Assembly: GCF_900996225.1 (NCBI RefSeq)
Contig: NZ_CAAJGL010000066.1
Span: forward strand, 1-64,000
DNA from: Paraburkholderia sp. BCC1884
GTDB taxonomy: Bacteria > Pseudomonadota > Gammaproteobacteria > Burkholderiales > Burkholderiaceae
Reading direction: 5' to 3'
DNA length: 64,000 nt
Under the pieces are notes generated by a model that saw nothing but the letters and a program-made list of their open reading frames with translations, had not been told where the DNA came from and did no database searches. The position numbers and the translations under genes were made by a program. Numbering within the stretch: position 1 is the first letter of the stretch; every line of letters starts with the position of its first letter. Shown in pieces: positions 36,097-47,570 of this stretch.

Positions 36097-37364
36097 GAAG
36101 ACGCCACCTGCTTTTCAAACAGCTCGCGAAACACCGGATAGATGTCAGCCGCGGTTTCCACCTTCTTCATCGCCATATGCGGCTGGCTAAGCGCCAGTTG
36201 CGCATATTCGAGCCATAGGTTCTGCTCTTCGGGTGTCACCTGAATATACGCAAAATAGCGCACCTTCTCCAGGATGTCATCCGAGAGTATCTTGCGACAC
36301 TTCGGCGAGTCGTCAGTCCAGTTGTCGCCGTCCGAGGCCTGTGCGCCGTAAATGTTCCATTCAGTCGGCGAATAGCGCTCGTCCATGACCTTCTGCATCA
36401 ATTCCAGCGCGCTCGACACCACGGTGCCGCCGCTTTCCGTCGAATGAAAGAACGTGTCTTCATCTACTTCTTCGGCGCGCGTGTGGTGGCGGATGAACAC
36501 CACCTCGATGCGCTCGTAGTTACGCTTGAGGAATAGATACAGCAGGATGAAGAAGCGCTTGGCGAGGTCCTTGCGCTGCTCGTCCATGGAACCGGACACA
36601 TCCATCAGACAGAACATCACGGCCTGACTCGACGGTGTGGGTTGCTTCACACGATTCACGTAACGCAGATCGAACGGATCGATGAACGGAATCCGCCAGA
36701 TGCGCCCGCGCAAATGGTGAATCTCTTCTTCGAGCAGTTTGATTTCCTCGCGACGATCGGCGGGATCGGCCTTCATCACCTCAAGTTGCCGCTCCATCTC
36801 GTGCAACTGGTTGACGAGCGGCGCACCGAGCGCGATCCGGCGGCCCAGCGCGCTGCGCAGCGAACGGACCACGTCGATGTTGTTCGGCGTGCCTTCGGCC
36901 GCCCAGCCCGCGCGGATGCTTTTCCACGTGGGGACGGCCATCAGATGAGTTTTGACGAGACGTGGCAGTTCGAGATCGTCGAAGAAGTACTGCATGAATT
37001 CTTCGCGGCTCAGTTCGAACACGAAGTCGTCCTGACCGTCGCCCTCGTTGCTGGCCTGATTGCCCCCGCCTCCGCCGCCACCGCCCTGAGGACGCTGGAT
37101 CTTGTCGCCGCGGATGTAGTCGGAATTGCCCGGATGCACCATTTCCCGCTTGCCGCCGGGGCCATGACGGAACGACGGTTCCGCAATGTCCTTGCGCGGA
37201 ATGGTGATGCTCTGGGTGTTCTGGATGTCTTTGATGCTACGGTCGCGAACCGCTTCCGAAACGGCGCGACGAATGTAGTTCTTGACGCGACGCAAAAAGC
37301 GCTCGCGATTCGCAATGCTCTTGTTCTTGCCAGCTAACCTGCGGTCGATGATTTGATGAAGCAC
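36093..37364 (-). CDS. yeaH: YeaH family VWA-domain protein (DUF444)
   Basis: A 423-residue protein that starts with GTG at 37364, seven bases after GGGAG, giving the family N-terminus VLHQIIDRRLAGKNKSIANR. Later landmarks are HPGNSDYIRGDKIQRPQGG followed by a poly-Gly linker, and the VWA-like MIDAS CLMDVSGSMDEQRKD near residue 250. YeaH works with the kinase PrkA/YeaG in stationary phase and nutrient stress. It lies between prkA and spoVR and overlaps the latter by four bases. Confidence 0.93.
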   Translation of the reverse strand: MLHQIIDRRLAGKNKSIANRERFLRRVKNYIRRAVSEAVRDRSIKDIQNTQSITIPRKDIAEPSFRHGPGGKREMVHPGNSDYIRGDKIQRPQGGGGGGGGNQASNEGDGQDDFVFELSREEFMQYFFDDLELPRLVKTHLMAVPTWKSIRAGWAAEGTPNNIDVVRSLRSALGRRIALGAPLVNQLHEMERQLEVMKADPADRREEIKLLEEEIHHLRGRIWRIPFIDPFDLRYVNRVKQPTPSSQAVMFCLMDVSGSMDEQRKDLAKRFFILLYLFLKRNYERIEVVFIRHHTRAEEVDEDTFFHSTESGGTVVSSALELMQKVMDERYSPTEWNIYGAQASDGDNWTDDSPKCRKILSDDILEKVRYFAYIQVTPEEQNLWLEYAQLALSQPHMAMKKVETAADIYPVFRELFEKQVASS

Positions 37365-37544
37365 GCCCGGTCTCCCATGTCGGAGCTCGTGCGTAGCACT
37401 TGCTCCGATCCCATGCAGCTGCGCTAATTTCGGGTGCGCGAGACGCACGCTGCCTGGTACGACGTCAGCAACGCTATGTCCATGCAGCTTGCGCCTCGCA
37501 GAGTGCTCGCGCGGTCAGACCGCGCGAGCGGCACGCCATGCGCA

Positions 37545-39467
37545 TCATGACGACTTGCGCACGCGCAGATACCAGTCACACAGCAAGCGCACCTGCTTCG
37601 GCGTATAGCCCTTCGTCACCATGCGATTGACGAAGTCTTCGTGCTTGCGTTGCTCTTCGGCCGAACCCTTGGCATTGAACGAAATCACCGGCAGCAGTTC
37701 CTCCGTGTTCGAGAACATCTTCTTTTCGATCACGACGCGCAGCTTCTCGTAGCTGATCCACGCAGGGTTCTTACCCGCATTGGCAGCACGCGCACGCAGC
37801 ACGAAGTTCACGATCTCGTTGCGGAAGTCCTTCGGGTTGCTGATACCCGCCGGCTTTTCGATCTTCTCCAGCTCGGCGTTCAAGGCCGCGCGGTCGAAAC
37901 TCTCGCCGGTGTCGTGGTCGCGGAATTCCTGATCCTGAATCCAGAAGTCCGCGTACGTCACGTAGCGATCGAAAATGTTTTGACCATACTCGGAATACGA
38001 CTCGAGATACGCAGTCTGAATCTCCTTGCCGATGAACTCTGCGTAGCGCGAAGCGAGCACGTCTTTAATGAAGGACAGATACTTCTGCTCGGTTTCCGGC
38101 GGGAACTGTTCGCGTTCGATCTGCTGTTCGAGCACGTACATCAGATGCACCGGATTGGCCGCGACTTCGGTCGAATCGAAGTTGAAGACGCGCGACATGA
38201 TCTTGAACGCGAAACGGGTCGACACGCCGGTCATCCCTTCATCCACGCCCGCGAAATCGCGATACTCCTGGAACGACTTGGCCTTCGGATCGGTATCCTT
38301 GAGATTCTCGCCGTCGTACACCTGCATCTTCGAGAACAGGCTCGAATTCTCCGGCTCCTGCAGACGCGTGAGCACCGACATCTGCGCCATCATCTTCAAG
38401 GTGCCCGGCGCGCAAACCGCATTCGCCAGCGACGAATTCCGCAGCAGCTTCTCGTAGATCTTCATCTCTTCACCATAGCGCAGGCAGTACGGCACCTTCA
38501 CTACGAAGATACGGTCGAGCAGTGCTTCGTTGTTGCGGTTGTTGCGGAACGCCTTCCATTCCGATTCGTTCGAGTGCGCGAGAATCACGCCGTCGAACGG
38601 GATCGCGCCGAAGCCTTCCGTGCCTTTGAAGTTGCCTTCCTGAGTGGCGGTAAGCAGCGGGTGCAGGACCTTGATCGGCGCCTTGAACATTTCGACGAAC
38701 TCGAGCAGACCCTGATTGGCGAGACACAGGCCACCGGAGTAGCTGTATGCGTCCGCGTCGTCTTGTGCGTACTGTTCGAGCTTGCGGATATCGACCTTGC
38801 CGACCAGTGACGAAATATCCTGATTGTTTTCGTCGCCCGGCTCGGTCTTGGCGATACCGATCTGGCGGAGGATCGACGGATAGCGACGCACCACGCGGAA
38901 CTTGCGGATGTCGCCGTTGTATTCGTGCAGGCGTTTGACGGCCCACGGACTGAGGATGCTTTTCAGGTAGCGGCGTGGAATGCCGTATTGTTCTTCGAGG
39001 ATCGGACCGTCTTCCTCATAGTCGAACAGACCCAGAGGCGACTCGTTCACGGGCGAGCCCTTGATCGCGTAAAACGGCACGCGTTCCATGAGCTGCTTCA
39101 GGCGTTCCGCGATCGACGACTTACCACCGCCGACCGGTCCCAACAGATACAGAATCTGCTTCTTCTCTTCGAGCCCCTGAGCTGAGTGCCGGAAGTAGGC
39201 GACCACCTGCTCGATCACCTCTTCCATTCCGTAGAACTCACGGAATGCGGGGTATACCTTGATGACCTTGTTCGCAAAGATACGCGACATGCGCGGTTCA
39301 TTGCGAGTGTCGATCTGTTCCGGCTCCCCGATCGCCGTCAACATGCGTTCGCCAGCCGTGGCGTACGCGGCGGGATTGTCTTTGCAGAGCGCGAGATACT
39401 CCTCGAGCGAGAGTTCATCTTCTCGCGTTTTCTCGAAGCGGGTCGCGAAACTGCTGTAGATATCCAT
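37545..39467 (-). CDS. yeaG: PrkA-type AAA+ serine protein kinase
   Basis: A 640-residue protein. The N-terminal AAA+ module has Walker A LLGPVGGGKSSIAERL (near 110) and the second part is the PrkA kinase C-terminal domain. It opens with MDIYSSFATRFEKTREDELS as in other PrkA proteins. PrkA/YeaG controls metabolism and starvation tolerance and needs the YeaH partner; recent work on homologues also points to ATP-dependent protease activity. Gene order prkA, 180 bases, yeaH, spoVR is conserved widely. No sigma-54 site was found by eye in the long upstream region. Confidence 0.94.
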   Translation of the reverse strand: MDIYSSFATRFEKTREDELSLEEYLALCKDNPAAYATAGERMLTAIGEPEQIDTRNEPRMSRIFANKVIKVYPAFREFYGMEEVIEQVVAYFRHSAQGLEEKKQILYLLGPVGGGKSSIAERLKQLMERVPFYAIKGSPVNESPLGLFDYEEDGPILEEQYGIPRRYLKSILSPWAVKRLHEYNGDIRKFRVVRRYPSILRQIGIAKTEPGDENNQDISSLVGKVDIRKLEQYAQDDADAYSYSGGLCLANQGLLEFVEMFKAPIKVLHPLLTATQEGNFKGTEGFGAIPFDGVILAHSNESEWKAFRNNRNNEALLDRIFVVKVPYCLRYGEEMKIYEKLLRNSSLANAVCAPGTLKMMAQMSVLTRLQEPENSSLFSKMQVYDGENLKDTDPKAKSFQEYRDFAGVDEGMTGVSTRFAFKIMSRVFNFDSTEVAANPVHLMYVLEQQIEREQFPPETEQKYLSFIKDVLASRYAEFIGKEIQTAYLESYSEYGQNIFDRYVTYADFWIQDQEFRDHDTGESFDRAALNAELEKIEKPAGISNPKDFRNEIVNFVLRARAANAGKNPAWISYEKLRVVIEKKMFSNTEELLPVISFNAKGSAEEQRKHEDFVNRMVTKGYTPKQVRLLCDWYLRVRKSS

Positions 39468-40128
39468 GCTACCTCCTCGCCGAAGTCTAGATCGATGTCG
39501 TGCGCGGCGCGCTATTCGGAAACGACATCGCTCGAATTCATCCTAAACCCTTTTAAATTTTTTTTCACGAACTACATTGCGAAAATCGCGCCGTACCCGT
39601 CTCCCAACATTCCTCACTTGGAAACAAAGTTTCGACCACCTACAATCTTCCACTCACATCGCCCTGCACTGTTGCCGCGATCGTCTCGTTCCGTTCAGCG
39701 AACAATCTCACTGCTACACCAGAACGCTTGTCCGCATGCGCACACTCTATTGCTGAAAACGCGGACATGCTGTGCGTTTTGCCGTGCATTTCTACTGTGG
39801 CCTGATTTCCTCAACGCGCGACGCAGGGGTTCGGACTACATCGCCACGCCTCTGTTACATGTTCATGCGGCGACCACTCGAAGCGCGTCGCCCGACTCGT
39901 TTCATCAAGCGAGTTCGTCAACGCAAAAGCGATTTTGTTCCGCGCCTTTTTGTCGAAGCGCGACGAATGAAGTGACAGCCCTGCTCGCTGCGCACGTGAT
40001 ACCGACCTCGTCGCTTAACCTCATCGATAACAGGGTCGGCCCATGCCTATAACTGGATGACGGTCTCGCCGTGAATCGCGCGTATAGGTGTATACGGCAA
40101 AGCGCTTCTTGCGGATGCGTCGAATGTA
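39468..40128. other. Long, comparatively AT-rich leader/promoter region of prkA
   Basis: About 660 bases without a convincing gene, less GC-rich than its neighbours, with T-runs near 39550-39570. A 67-codon plus-strand frame at 39772 has no ribosome site or plausible composition. A CGTATA/TATACG dyad lies at about 40080-40095. The region should hold the stress-responsive promoter of prkA. Confidence 0.5.
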
Positions 40129-40154
40129 AAACGGCTGCCCCAAGGCAGCCGTTT
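40129..40154 (-). terminator. Rho-independent terminator of the hydratase gene
   Basis: An 11-bp stem (AAACGGCTGCC with GGCAGCCGTTT) around a four-base loop, followed by T on the minus strand. It lies 45 bases past the hydratase stop. Confidence 0.85.
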
Positions 40155-40199
40155 GCGCAATGTTTCGTAATGTGCCGTTACAAGCGGCGCGATGCGGAT

Positions 40200-40961
40200 T
40201 CAGGTCAGTTCAATCTCCACTTCACCCAACCCGTCGATGTGGCCGCGCACGATGCCCGCCTTGTCCACTTTGTGGGCACCGACGTACGAGCCGGTGGTGA
40301 GCGTCCAGTCGGGCTCGATGGTGATGCCCATGGCGGCGCAATGGTTGACGAACCACACCAGCAACTCGCGCGGGTCGCCTGCCGGGTTGCCCGTCGCTTC
40401 AGGCACCAGCGACGTGCCGTCGAAACTCAACTCCAGTTCCGGCGAAACGAAATCGAAGCCGCGAGCGAGTCCCGCATAGGCCACCGGATGGCCGGTGACG
40501 AGCGCGCCGTTGTTCTGGGCGTCGGCCAACTGCGCGAGCGGCGCGACATTGGGCCATTCGGCAAAGCGGCTGTCGACGATCTCGATGGCCGGCAACACGA
40601 GGCCGACCTTCGAGAGCACCTCGTCACGCGCATAGGCTCGCCCGCGCGGCTCGATCGCCTCGGCGAAACGAAAAGCGATCTCCAGTTCGACCAGTACGCG
40701 GAAGAAGCCGCCGTGCGCGAGCCGCGCCGGCGACGGCACCACCAGCGAGGCAGGAATCGGCGCGCCCGCAGCGGCGCCGCCGGGGGCCTTCGCGCCGATC
40801 TTCCACGCGCCGGTCGAGTCGCCGAGACCTGTTATGACTGCCTGCTGGATCGCGTACGCGGTGGCTGCGTCGGGCGGCAGGCTGTCAGGTGCGGGCGCAT
40901 CGATCGGGCGATGCAGCCTGCGTGCTTCGACGAGGCGGTGCGCGAGGTCGTATGGCGTCAT
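40200..40961 (-). CDS. 2-keto-4-pentenoate hydratase / fumarylacetoacetase-superfamily protein
   Basis: A 253-residue enzyme of the MhpD/4-oxalocrotonate decarboxylase group. The metal-binding acidic pair is in LVELEIAFRFAEAI (near 90), and SRFAEWPNVAPLAQLADAQN and VNHCAAMGI are typical of the fold. These enzymes hydrate 2-hydroxypentadienoates or decarboxylate 4-oxalocrotonates in meta-cleavage pathways. No other aromatic pathway genes lie nearby, so it may serve a scattered pathway. AAAGGA precedes the ATG at 40961; a longer frame upstream is not supported. Confidence 0.82.
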   Translation of the reverse strand: MTPYDLAHRLVEARRLHRPIDAPAPDSLPPDAATAYAIQQAVITGLGDSTGAWKIGAKAPGGAAAGAPIPASLVVPSPARLAHGGFFRVLVELEIAFRFAEAIEPRGRAYARDEVLSKVGLVLPAIEIVDSRFAEWPNVAPLAQLADAQNNGALVTGHPVAYAGLARGFDFVSPELELSFDGTSLVPEATGNPAGDPRELLVWFVNHCAAMGITIEPDWTLTTGSYVGAHKVDKAGIVRGHIDGLGEVEIELT

Positions 40962-41203
40962 GTCGGTCCTTTGTGGCTGGCGCGTTGAGCGGTTGGATAT
41001 GGCGTGCCGGTGGATGAGGGCCAGGCGCTGCGGCGGCGGGCGGGGCGCGCTCGTGCGCCTGGCCTGAGCGCCCGTGCGAGACCGTTCGCCGACGCGCAAT
41101 GCCGCCGCCACAAGCCATGGCCGCGCCCGTCAATGTACCGGATCAGGACGCGCGCCAGGGTGCCGTCTGCTGCCGCCAACGTGACTTAATGCGCACTCAA
41201 TGC
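40962..41203. other. Intergenic region between hydratase and chemoreceptor genes
   Basis: No gene seen. With the terminator at 41204-41239 it forms a 365-base gap that holds the hydratase promoter and the chemoreceptor transcript end. Confidence 0.45.
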
Positions 41204-41239
41204 AAAAAGACCGCGGTTGCGGACGCAATCGCGGTCTTT
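41204..41239 (-). terminator. Rho-independent terminator of the second chemoreceptor gene
   Basis: A long hairpin: AAAGACCGCG (41206-41215) with CGCGGTCTTT (41230-41239), extended inward by five pairs to a GGAC loop, followed by five T on the minus strand. It lies about 90 bases past the receptor stop. Confidence 0.9.
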
Positions 41240-41326
41240 CGGGTGAGGCGTTCAGCCGTCATCGTGTACTACTTGCTGCAGCGACATCGGGAACGAATGT
41301 TGCAACTATGTCCCCTTGAGCGTTTC

Positions 41327-43093
41327 TTAGAACGTCTCCCAGTCCTGATCGCCACCTGCGCCGACTGTCGCCGCCGCCTTCACGGGCGTGCGCATCGGCG
41401 CTGCGGTCGGTTGCGCGCCTGCGCTCGGTGCTGCGGCGGGAACACGCGCCGGGGCCGCAGCCGGAGCGGCGGCGTGCGAGACTTTCCTTGTCGCCGGGCG
41501 TGCGGCCGTGACGGCACGGCGCGGCGCCGCTACCGGGGCCTTGTAACCGCCTTCCTCCAGCTGGAACACGGCCACGGCGGTACGCAGCTTGCCGGCCTGG
41601 TCTTCCAGCGAGGAGGCGGCCGCGGCCGCTTCTTCCACCAGTGCCGCGTTTTGCTGCGTGACTTCGTCCATCTGCGTCACGGCACGCGCCACCTGGTCGA
41701 TGCCGCTGCTCTGCTCTTCCGACGCCGCGGCGATTTCGCCCATGATGTCCGTCACACGCTGCACCGCGCCGATGATTTCGGTCATCGTGCGGCCGGCTTC
41801 ATCGACCAGCGCCGAGCCCGATTGCACGCGCTCCACCGAAGTGTCGATCAGTTCCTTGATTTCCTTGGCTGCCGCCGACGAGCGCTGCGCAAGACTGCGC
41901 ACCTCGCCTGCCACCACCGCGAAACCGCGCCCTTCTTCGCCGGCTCGGGCGGCTTCCACGGCCGCATTCAGGGCCAGGATGTTCGTCTGGAACGCGATCC
42001 CTTCGATGATCGAGATGATGTCGGCGATCTTGGCCGAGCTCTGATTGATCTCGCCCATCGTGCCGACCACCTGGCCGACCACCGAACTGCCCCGATTGGC
42101 GATCTCCGACGCATTGGCCGCGAGCGAGCTCGCCTGGCGTGCGTTGTCGGCGTTCTGCTTGACCGTGCCGGTCAGCTCTTCCATGCTCGACGCGGTTTCC
42201 TGCAGCGCGGAGGCTTGTTCTTCCGTGCGGGAGGACAGATCGATATTTCCGGCCGCGATCTGCCGCGTGGCGGTCGCAATCGATTCACTGCCGCCGCGCA
42301 CCGTACGCACCGTTTCGGTGAGGCTGTGCTGCATCTTCGCGATTCCGTCGAGCAGTTGCCCCATTTCGTCGCGCGAAGTGACCACGACCGGACGGCGCAG
42401 ATCGCCGGCCGCAATCGCGTCGAAATGGCCGAGCGCGGCCTCGAGCGGACGGGCGATCGCACGGCTCAAGGTCAGGTACGACAGAGCGGCGGCCAACACG
42501 CCGACGAGCAAGGCGCCGATGCTGACCATGCGGAACACATCGAAGCTCGCCTGCGCAGCGTCGTAGCCATCCCTCGCCGAAGCGAACTGGTACTTGCGCA
42601 GCGCGTCGTCGGCGTTGGCGAGGTCGTTATAGGTCGATTGCAGGGTCTTCGCGCCGTCGACCAGTTTGGCCTGATTGGCAGCGGCGACAATCGTCGCGAA
42701 AGCGTCCATCTGCTGATGCAGGGCGTCGCGTTTGGCGATCACATCCTGGGCGAGACGGTCTTCGTCGGCCGCGCGCGGCAGATCCAGATACTTTTTCAAC
42801 CACATGTCGGAGGTGGTGCGCATGGAGCGGGCGCGCTCCAGCGTTGCAGCGACTTCGGGCGTGCCGATCATGAAGGCGGCGCGATCGAGCGCCAGACGTT
42901 CGCGTGCGGCAAACAGCTCGGCGTTGCCGATATCGACCGCGCTCGGCATGGCGTTGGTGAAGGTGTCTTTATAAGCGTCGTTCGAACGGCTCATGCCGAA
43001 CAAACCGAAAACGCCAATCGCGATCAGCAGCGCGGCGAGAAAAGCCATCGTCAGGCCAATGCGCGCCTTGATCGTAATGCCTTTGTTCAACAT
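41327..43093 (-). CDS. Methyl-accepting chemotaxis protein with C-terminal CheR/CheB docking pentapeptide
   Basis: A 588-residue receptor: TM1 within residues 10-33, periplasmic helical ligand domain to about 185, TM2, HAMP, then the signalling hairpin with [21 protein letters not shown] and [20 protein letters not shown]. After the methylation helices comes a 70-residue Ala/Pro-rich flexible linker, and the protein ends in DWETF. In E. coli Tar and Tsr the terminal NWETF tethers CheR and CheB, so this receptor is probably a high-abundance type able to assist adaptation of others. AGGA precedes the ATG at 43093. Ligand unknown. Confidence 0.93.
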   Translation of the reverse strand: MLNKGITIKARIGLTMAFLAALLIAIGVFGLFGMSRSNDAYKDTFTNAMPSAVDIGNAELFAARERLALDRAAFMIGTPEVAATLERARSMRTTSDMWLKKYLDLPRAADEDRLAQDVIAKRDALHQQMDAFATIVAAANQAKLVDGAKTLQSTYNDLANADDALRKYQFASARDGYDAAQASFDVFRMVSIGALLVGVLAAALSYLTLSRAIARPLEAALGHFDAIAAGDLRRPVVVTSRDEMGQLLDGIAKMQHSLTETVRTVRGGSESIATATRQIAAGNIDLSSRTEEQASALQETASSMEELTGTVKQNADNARQASSLAANASEIANRGSSVVGQVVGTMGEINQSSAKIADIISIIEGIAFQTNILALNAAVEAARAGEEGRGFAVVAGEVRSLAQRSSAAAKEIKELIDTSVERVQSGSALVDEAGRTMTEIIGAVQRVTDIMGEIAAASEEQSSGIDQVARAVTQMDEVTQQNAALVEEAAAAASSLEDQAGKLRTAVAVFQLEEGGYKAPVAAPRRAVTAARPATRKVSHAAAPAAAPARVPAAAPSAGAQPTAAPMRTPVKAAATVGAGGDQDWETF

Positions 43094-43268
43094 GCTTGTT
43101 CCTGTGCTTGACAAAAGAGAGGCTGCGTCCGCAGCGCGAGGTAGCGGGTGGCGTCTGCGTTTGGCGCCATTTTGGTTCGGCGCTCTAATACTCTCGTTTA
43201 CGGCAGGAACCCTGCTTACTTGAAGGATTTATATGGTATGAAGAAAATCGATGTAAGGGGCGGAAAGA

Positions 43269-43299
43269 ATTACATAGCTGACGCAGTCAGCTATGTAAT
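43269..43299. repeat. Perfect 14-bp inverted repeat with GCA loop
   Basis: ATTACATAGCTGAC (43269-43282) and GTCAGCTATGTAAT (43286-43299) are exact complements around three bases. It lies 24 bases past the lacI stop and 175 bases before the chemoreceptor start. It could end the rbs-lacI transcript, though no T-run follows, or act as an operator. Confidence 0.75.
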
Positions 43300-43322
43300 A
43301 CGAGCAAAGCACACGCAGCGGT

Positions 43323-44369
43323 TCACGCCGCCAGATCGCGGGTCGCCGCCCCCGCCCACGTCGCGGTCGACTCGCGCACGATCAGGCGCGGCGACACGAC
43401 TCGCCGGCGACCGGGCGCGCGCGGCACGCCGGCGCCGGGCGAGCTCCCGGCGATCCGTTCGATCAGCGTTTGCGCGGCCATGTCGCCGAGCGCGCGCACC
43501 GACTGCCCGACCGTCGACAGCGCCGGATACGTGAAGCGTCCCAGTTCGATGTCGTCGAAGCCGATGATCGAGCAATCGCGCGGCACGCTGATATTGCGTT
43601 CCGCCGCGGCACGCAGCGCACCGATGCCCATCATGTCGTTGCAGGCAAAAATCGCCGACGGCCTGACCGTGTCGAATAACTGTGCGGCCGCGCGATGCCC
43701 GCCGGTGCCCGAAAAGTCGCTCTGCACGATCGCATCGGACGGAATCTCGATGCCGCGCTCCGTCATCGCGCGGATGAAGCCATGCACCCGCATCGCACTA
43801 ACCGCCGTGTGAATCGGCCCGGTGATGCAGCCGATCCGCACATGCCCCAGTTCGAGCAGATGACGGGTGGCGAGATAGCCGCCCTTCTCGTGGTCGATCT
43901 GCACCAGGTCCGCATTCAGACCTTCGATATTGCGATCCACGATCACCAGCGGCTCATGCGAGTCGGCGAGCGTCTGCGCGAGCACGGCGTCGTCGCCGGC
44001 GGATGCCACCACCAGACCGTCGATGCGCTTTTCCTGCAGCACGCGCAGATAGTTACGCTGCTTGCCTGGATCGTCGTCGGAATTGCAGAAGAACACGCAG
44101 TAGCCGTTGCGCGCGCAACCGTCCTCGACACCGCGCGCCAGCTCCGCGAAATACGGATTCGTGCTGTTGGGCACCACCAGTCCGATCGTCGCCGTGGCGC
44201 GCGCCTTCAGCGAACGGGCCACGGCCGACGGAACATAGTGAAGCTGACGGATCGCGTGCTCGACTTTGGCACGCACGTCCGCCGATACCGGCCGCGAGTT
44301 GTTCACCACGTGCGATACCGTCGTGAACGACACCCCCGCCACGGCTGCTACATCTTTGATCGTCGCCAT
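43323..44369 (-). CDS. LacI-family regulator of the rbs-type operon
   Basis: A 348-residue repressor. The HTH is TIKDVAAVAGVSFTTVSHVV with the hinge helix AVARSLKARAT near residue 50, followed by a sugar-binding-protein-like effector domain (IGLVVPNSTNPYFAELARGV). It is downstream of the ABC importer genes in the same direction, and a perfect LacI-type operator lies upstream of rbsB. It probably represses the importer until the sugar is present. It resembles RbsR, but the effector is unproven. Confidence 0.9.
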   Translation of the reverse strand: MATIKDVAAVAGVSFTTVSHVVNNSRPVSADVRAKVEHAIRQLHYVPSAVARSLKARATATIGLVVPNSTNPYFAELARGVEDGCARNGYCVFFCNSDDDPGKQRNYLRVLQEKRIDGLVVASAGDDAVLAQTLADSHEPLVIVDRNIEGLNADLVQIDHEKGGYLATRHLLELGHVRIGCITGPIHTAVSAMRVHGFIRAMTERGIEIPSDAIVQSDFSGTGGHRAAAQLFDTVRPSAIFACNDMMGIGALRAAAERNISVPRDCSIIGFDDIELGRFTYPALSTVGQSVRALGDMAAQTLIERIAGSSPGAGVPRAPGRRRVVSPRLIVRESTATWAGAATRDLAA

Positions 44370-44561
44370 AACCTGTTGCTCTCCCGCCTGTTTTTCCCGC
44401 CGGCCACGCCACCTGGCGATCCACCGGACACTTCATCGAAGACAGACCAACCCCGTTGATTTCCGATTACTTACGCTTTACCGCGAATCACACGCCAACT
44501 ACCCGTACTACGCTACGCTGCCGGCCGAACAGGCCGGTCCATCATCACGGCCGACGCCGGC

Positions 44562-45598
44562 TCAGGCGCGCTTGCGGCGGCTGCGGTAGGTATCCAGCAC
44601 CACCGCCACCACGATCACCGCGCCGGTGATCATGCGTTTGGTCGGCTCGTTCGCGCCAATCTGCGCGAGCCCCGCGGCCAGCACGGAAATAATCAGCACG
44701 CCAAAAAACGTGCTGATTACGGAACCGCGCCCGCCCATCAGGCTCGTGCCGCCGATCACCACCGCCGCGATCACCTGCAGCTCCACGCCCACGCCCGCAT
44801 TCGGGTCGGCCGCCTCCAGACGCGAAATCTGGAACAGCGCGGCGAGCCCCGCGAACGCGCCCATCAGCGCGAACACGATGACCTTGTAGGGCCGCGGATT
44901 GACGCCCGCGAGCCGCACCGCTTCCTCGTTCGTGCCGATGCCGACCAGATAGCGGCCGAACACCGTGCGCGTGAGCACCAGTTGCGCGACCACCATCACC
45001 GCCACCGCGATCAGGAAGGCCGGCGAAATACCCAGCGCGATCGGGTTGGACAGAAAGTCGAACGCGTCGCCGATGTAGGCGGTGCGCGAGTTCGTCATCT
45101 GATACGCCATGCCGCGCGCCGCTTCGAGCACCCCGAGCGAGACGATGAACGACGGAATCCGCCAGCCCACCGTCACCGCGCCGGTGATCGTGCCGGTCAG
45201 CGCCGAAGCCGCGACGCCGAGCAGCGCGGACGGCAACGGCCCCCAGCCCCACTTGAGCGCGGCCACGCTCACCACCGACGCCCCCAGCGCCAGCACCGAG
45301 CCCACCGACAAATCGATTCCGGCGATGATCAGCACGAAAGTCATGCCCACCGACATCACCACCAGATCGGGGATCTGATTGGCGATCGTGCTGAACGTGT
45401 CGTAGGTCAGAAAGTGCGAACTCAGCAGCGAGAACAGCACGATCATGGCCAGCAACGCACCCGCCAGACCCAGGTAATTCGAAAACCCGAGCCGCGTGCC
45501 AGCCGGTTTGCCGCTCGCAAGCGGCGCCGACGGATCGGCCGGCGGCGTCACGGTCCCGCCCGGCTTCTCGTCCGATCCTTCCGGCGACGATTGATCGT

Positions 45599-45602
<4 letters not shown>
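44562..45602 (-). CDS. rbsC: Sugar ABC transporter permease, RbsC-like
   Basis: A 346-residue permease of the ribose/galactose/autoinducer-2 group with eight to ten hydrophobic segments. Landmarks are FVLIIAGIDLSVGSVLALG, SFIVSLGVLEAARGMAYQ and GGTSLMGGRGSVISTFFGVL. The first 35 residues are a polar tail. Its ATG overlaps the rbsA stop (ATGA). The symbol follows family resemblance; ribose specificity is not shown because rbsK and rbsD are absent here. Confidence 0.88.
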
Positions 45603-47194
<1,592 letters not shown>

Positions 47195-47570
47195 TGCAAT
47201 CCTGGTTCCGTGGCGGATACCGCGGTCTCATGGCGCCTTCACGAACGAGGCCGCCGCCAACCGCCACGTGTCATGCCGGCCAATGCGCGGAATGCGCTGG
47301 CTCACGGCCACGCACGCTCCCCGTCGCGCGGCCACCGTCATGACGCTTACCTCTGGATTTAACGGCGGCGCTGCAGGTTTCTTGAGCGTTTATTGAATTG
47401 ACGCGGGTCCACGGCGATGAGGCATGCGTCACGCATTGAGCGTGCCTCGAATGACGTCGTCGCGAACCCGCGCGGTCGGGCCTGCTGCGATGCCCGAAGG
47501 GTGAGACCCGGCTGCTTGCGTTCGCCTGCTGACATGCCGGGCCGGCCGGTGCGGCTTGCCGGGGGCGCGC
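47195..47570. other. Long spacer between rbsB and rbsA
   Basis: 376 bases with no gene seen. An imperfect stem (AGGCATGC near 47422 with GCGTGCCT near 47442-47449) could form a hairpin in the mRNA and hold back transcription or decay, giving more binding protein than ATPase. A separate promoter for rbsA is also possible. Confidence 0.4.

Noticed and set aside
39772..39975. 67-codon open frame upstream of prkA
   Set aside because: Arg-rich, no ribosome site, and in a region better explained as a leader.
41099..43111. 670-codon open frame on the plus strand opposite the second chemoreceptor
   Set aside because: Antisense shadow of a strongly conserved receptor; the composition is implausible for a protein.
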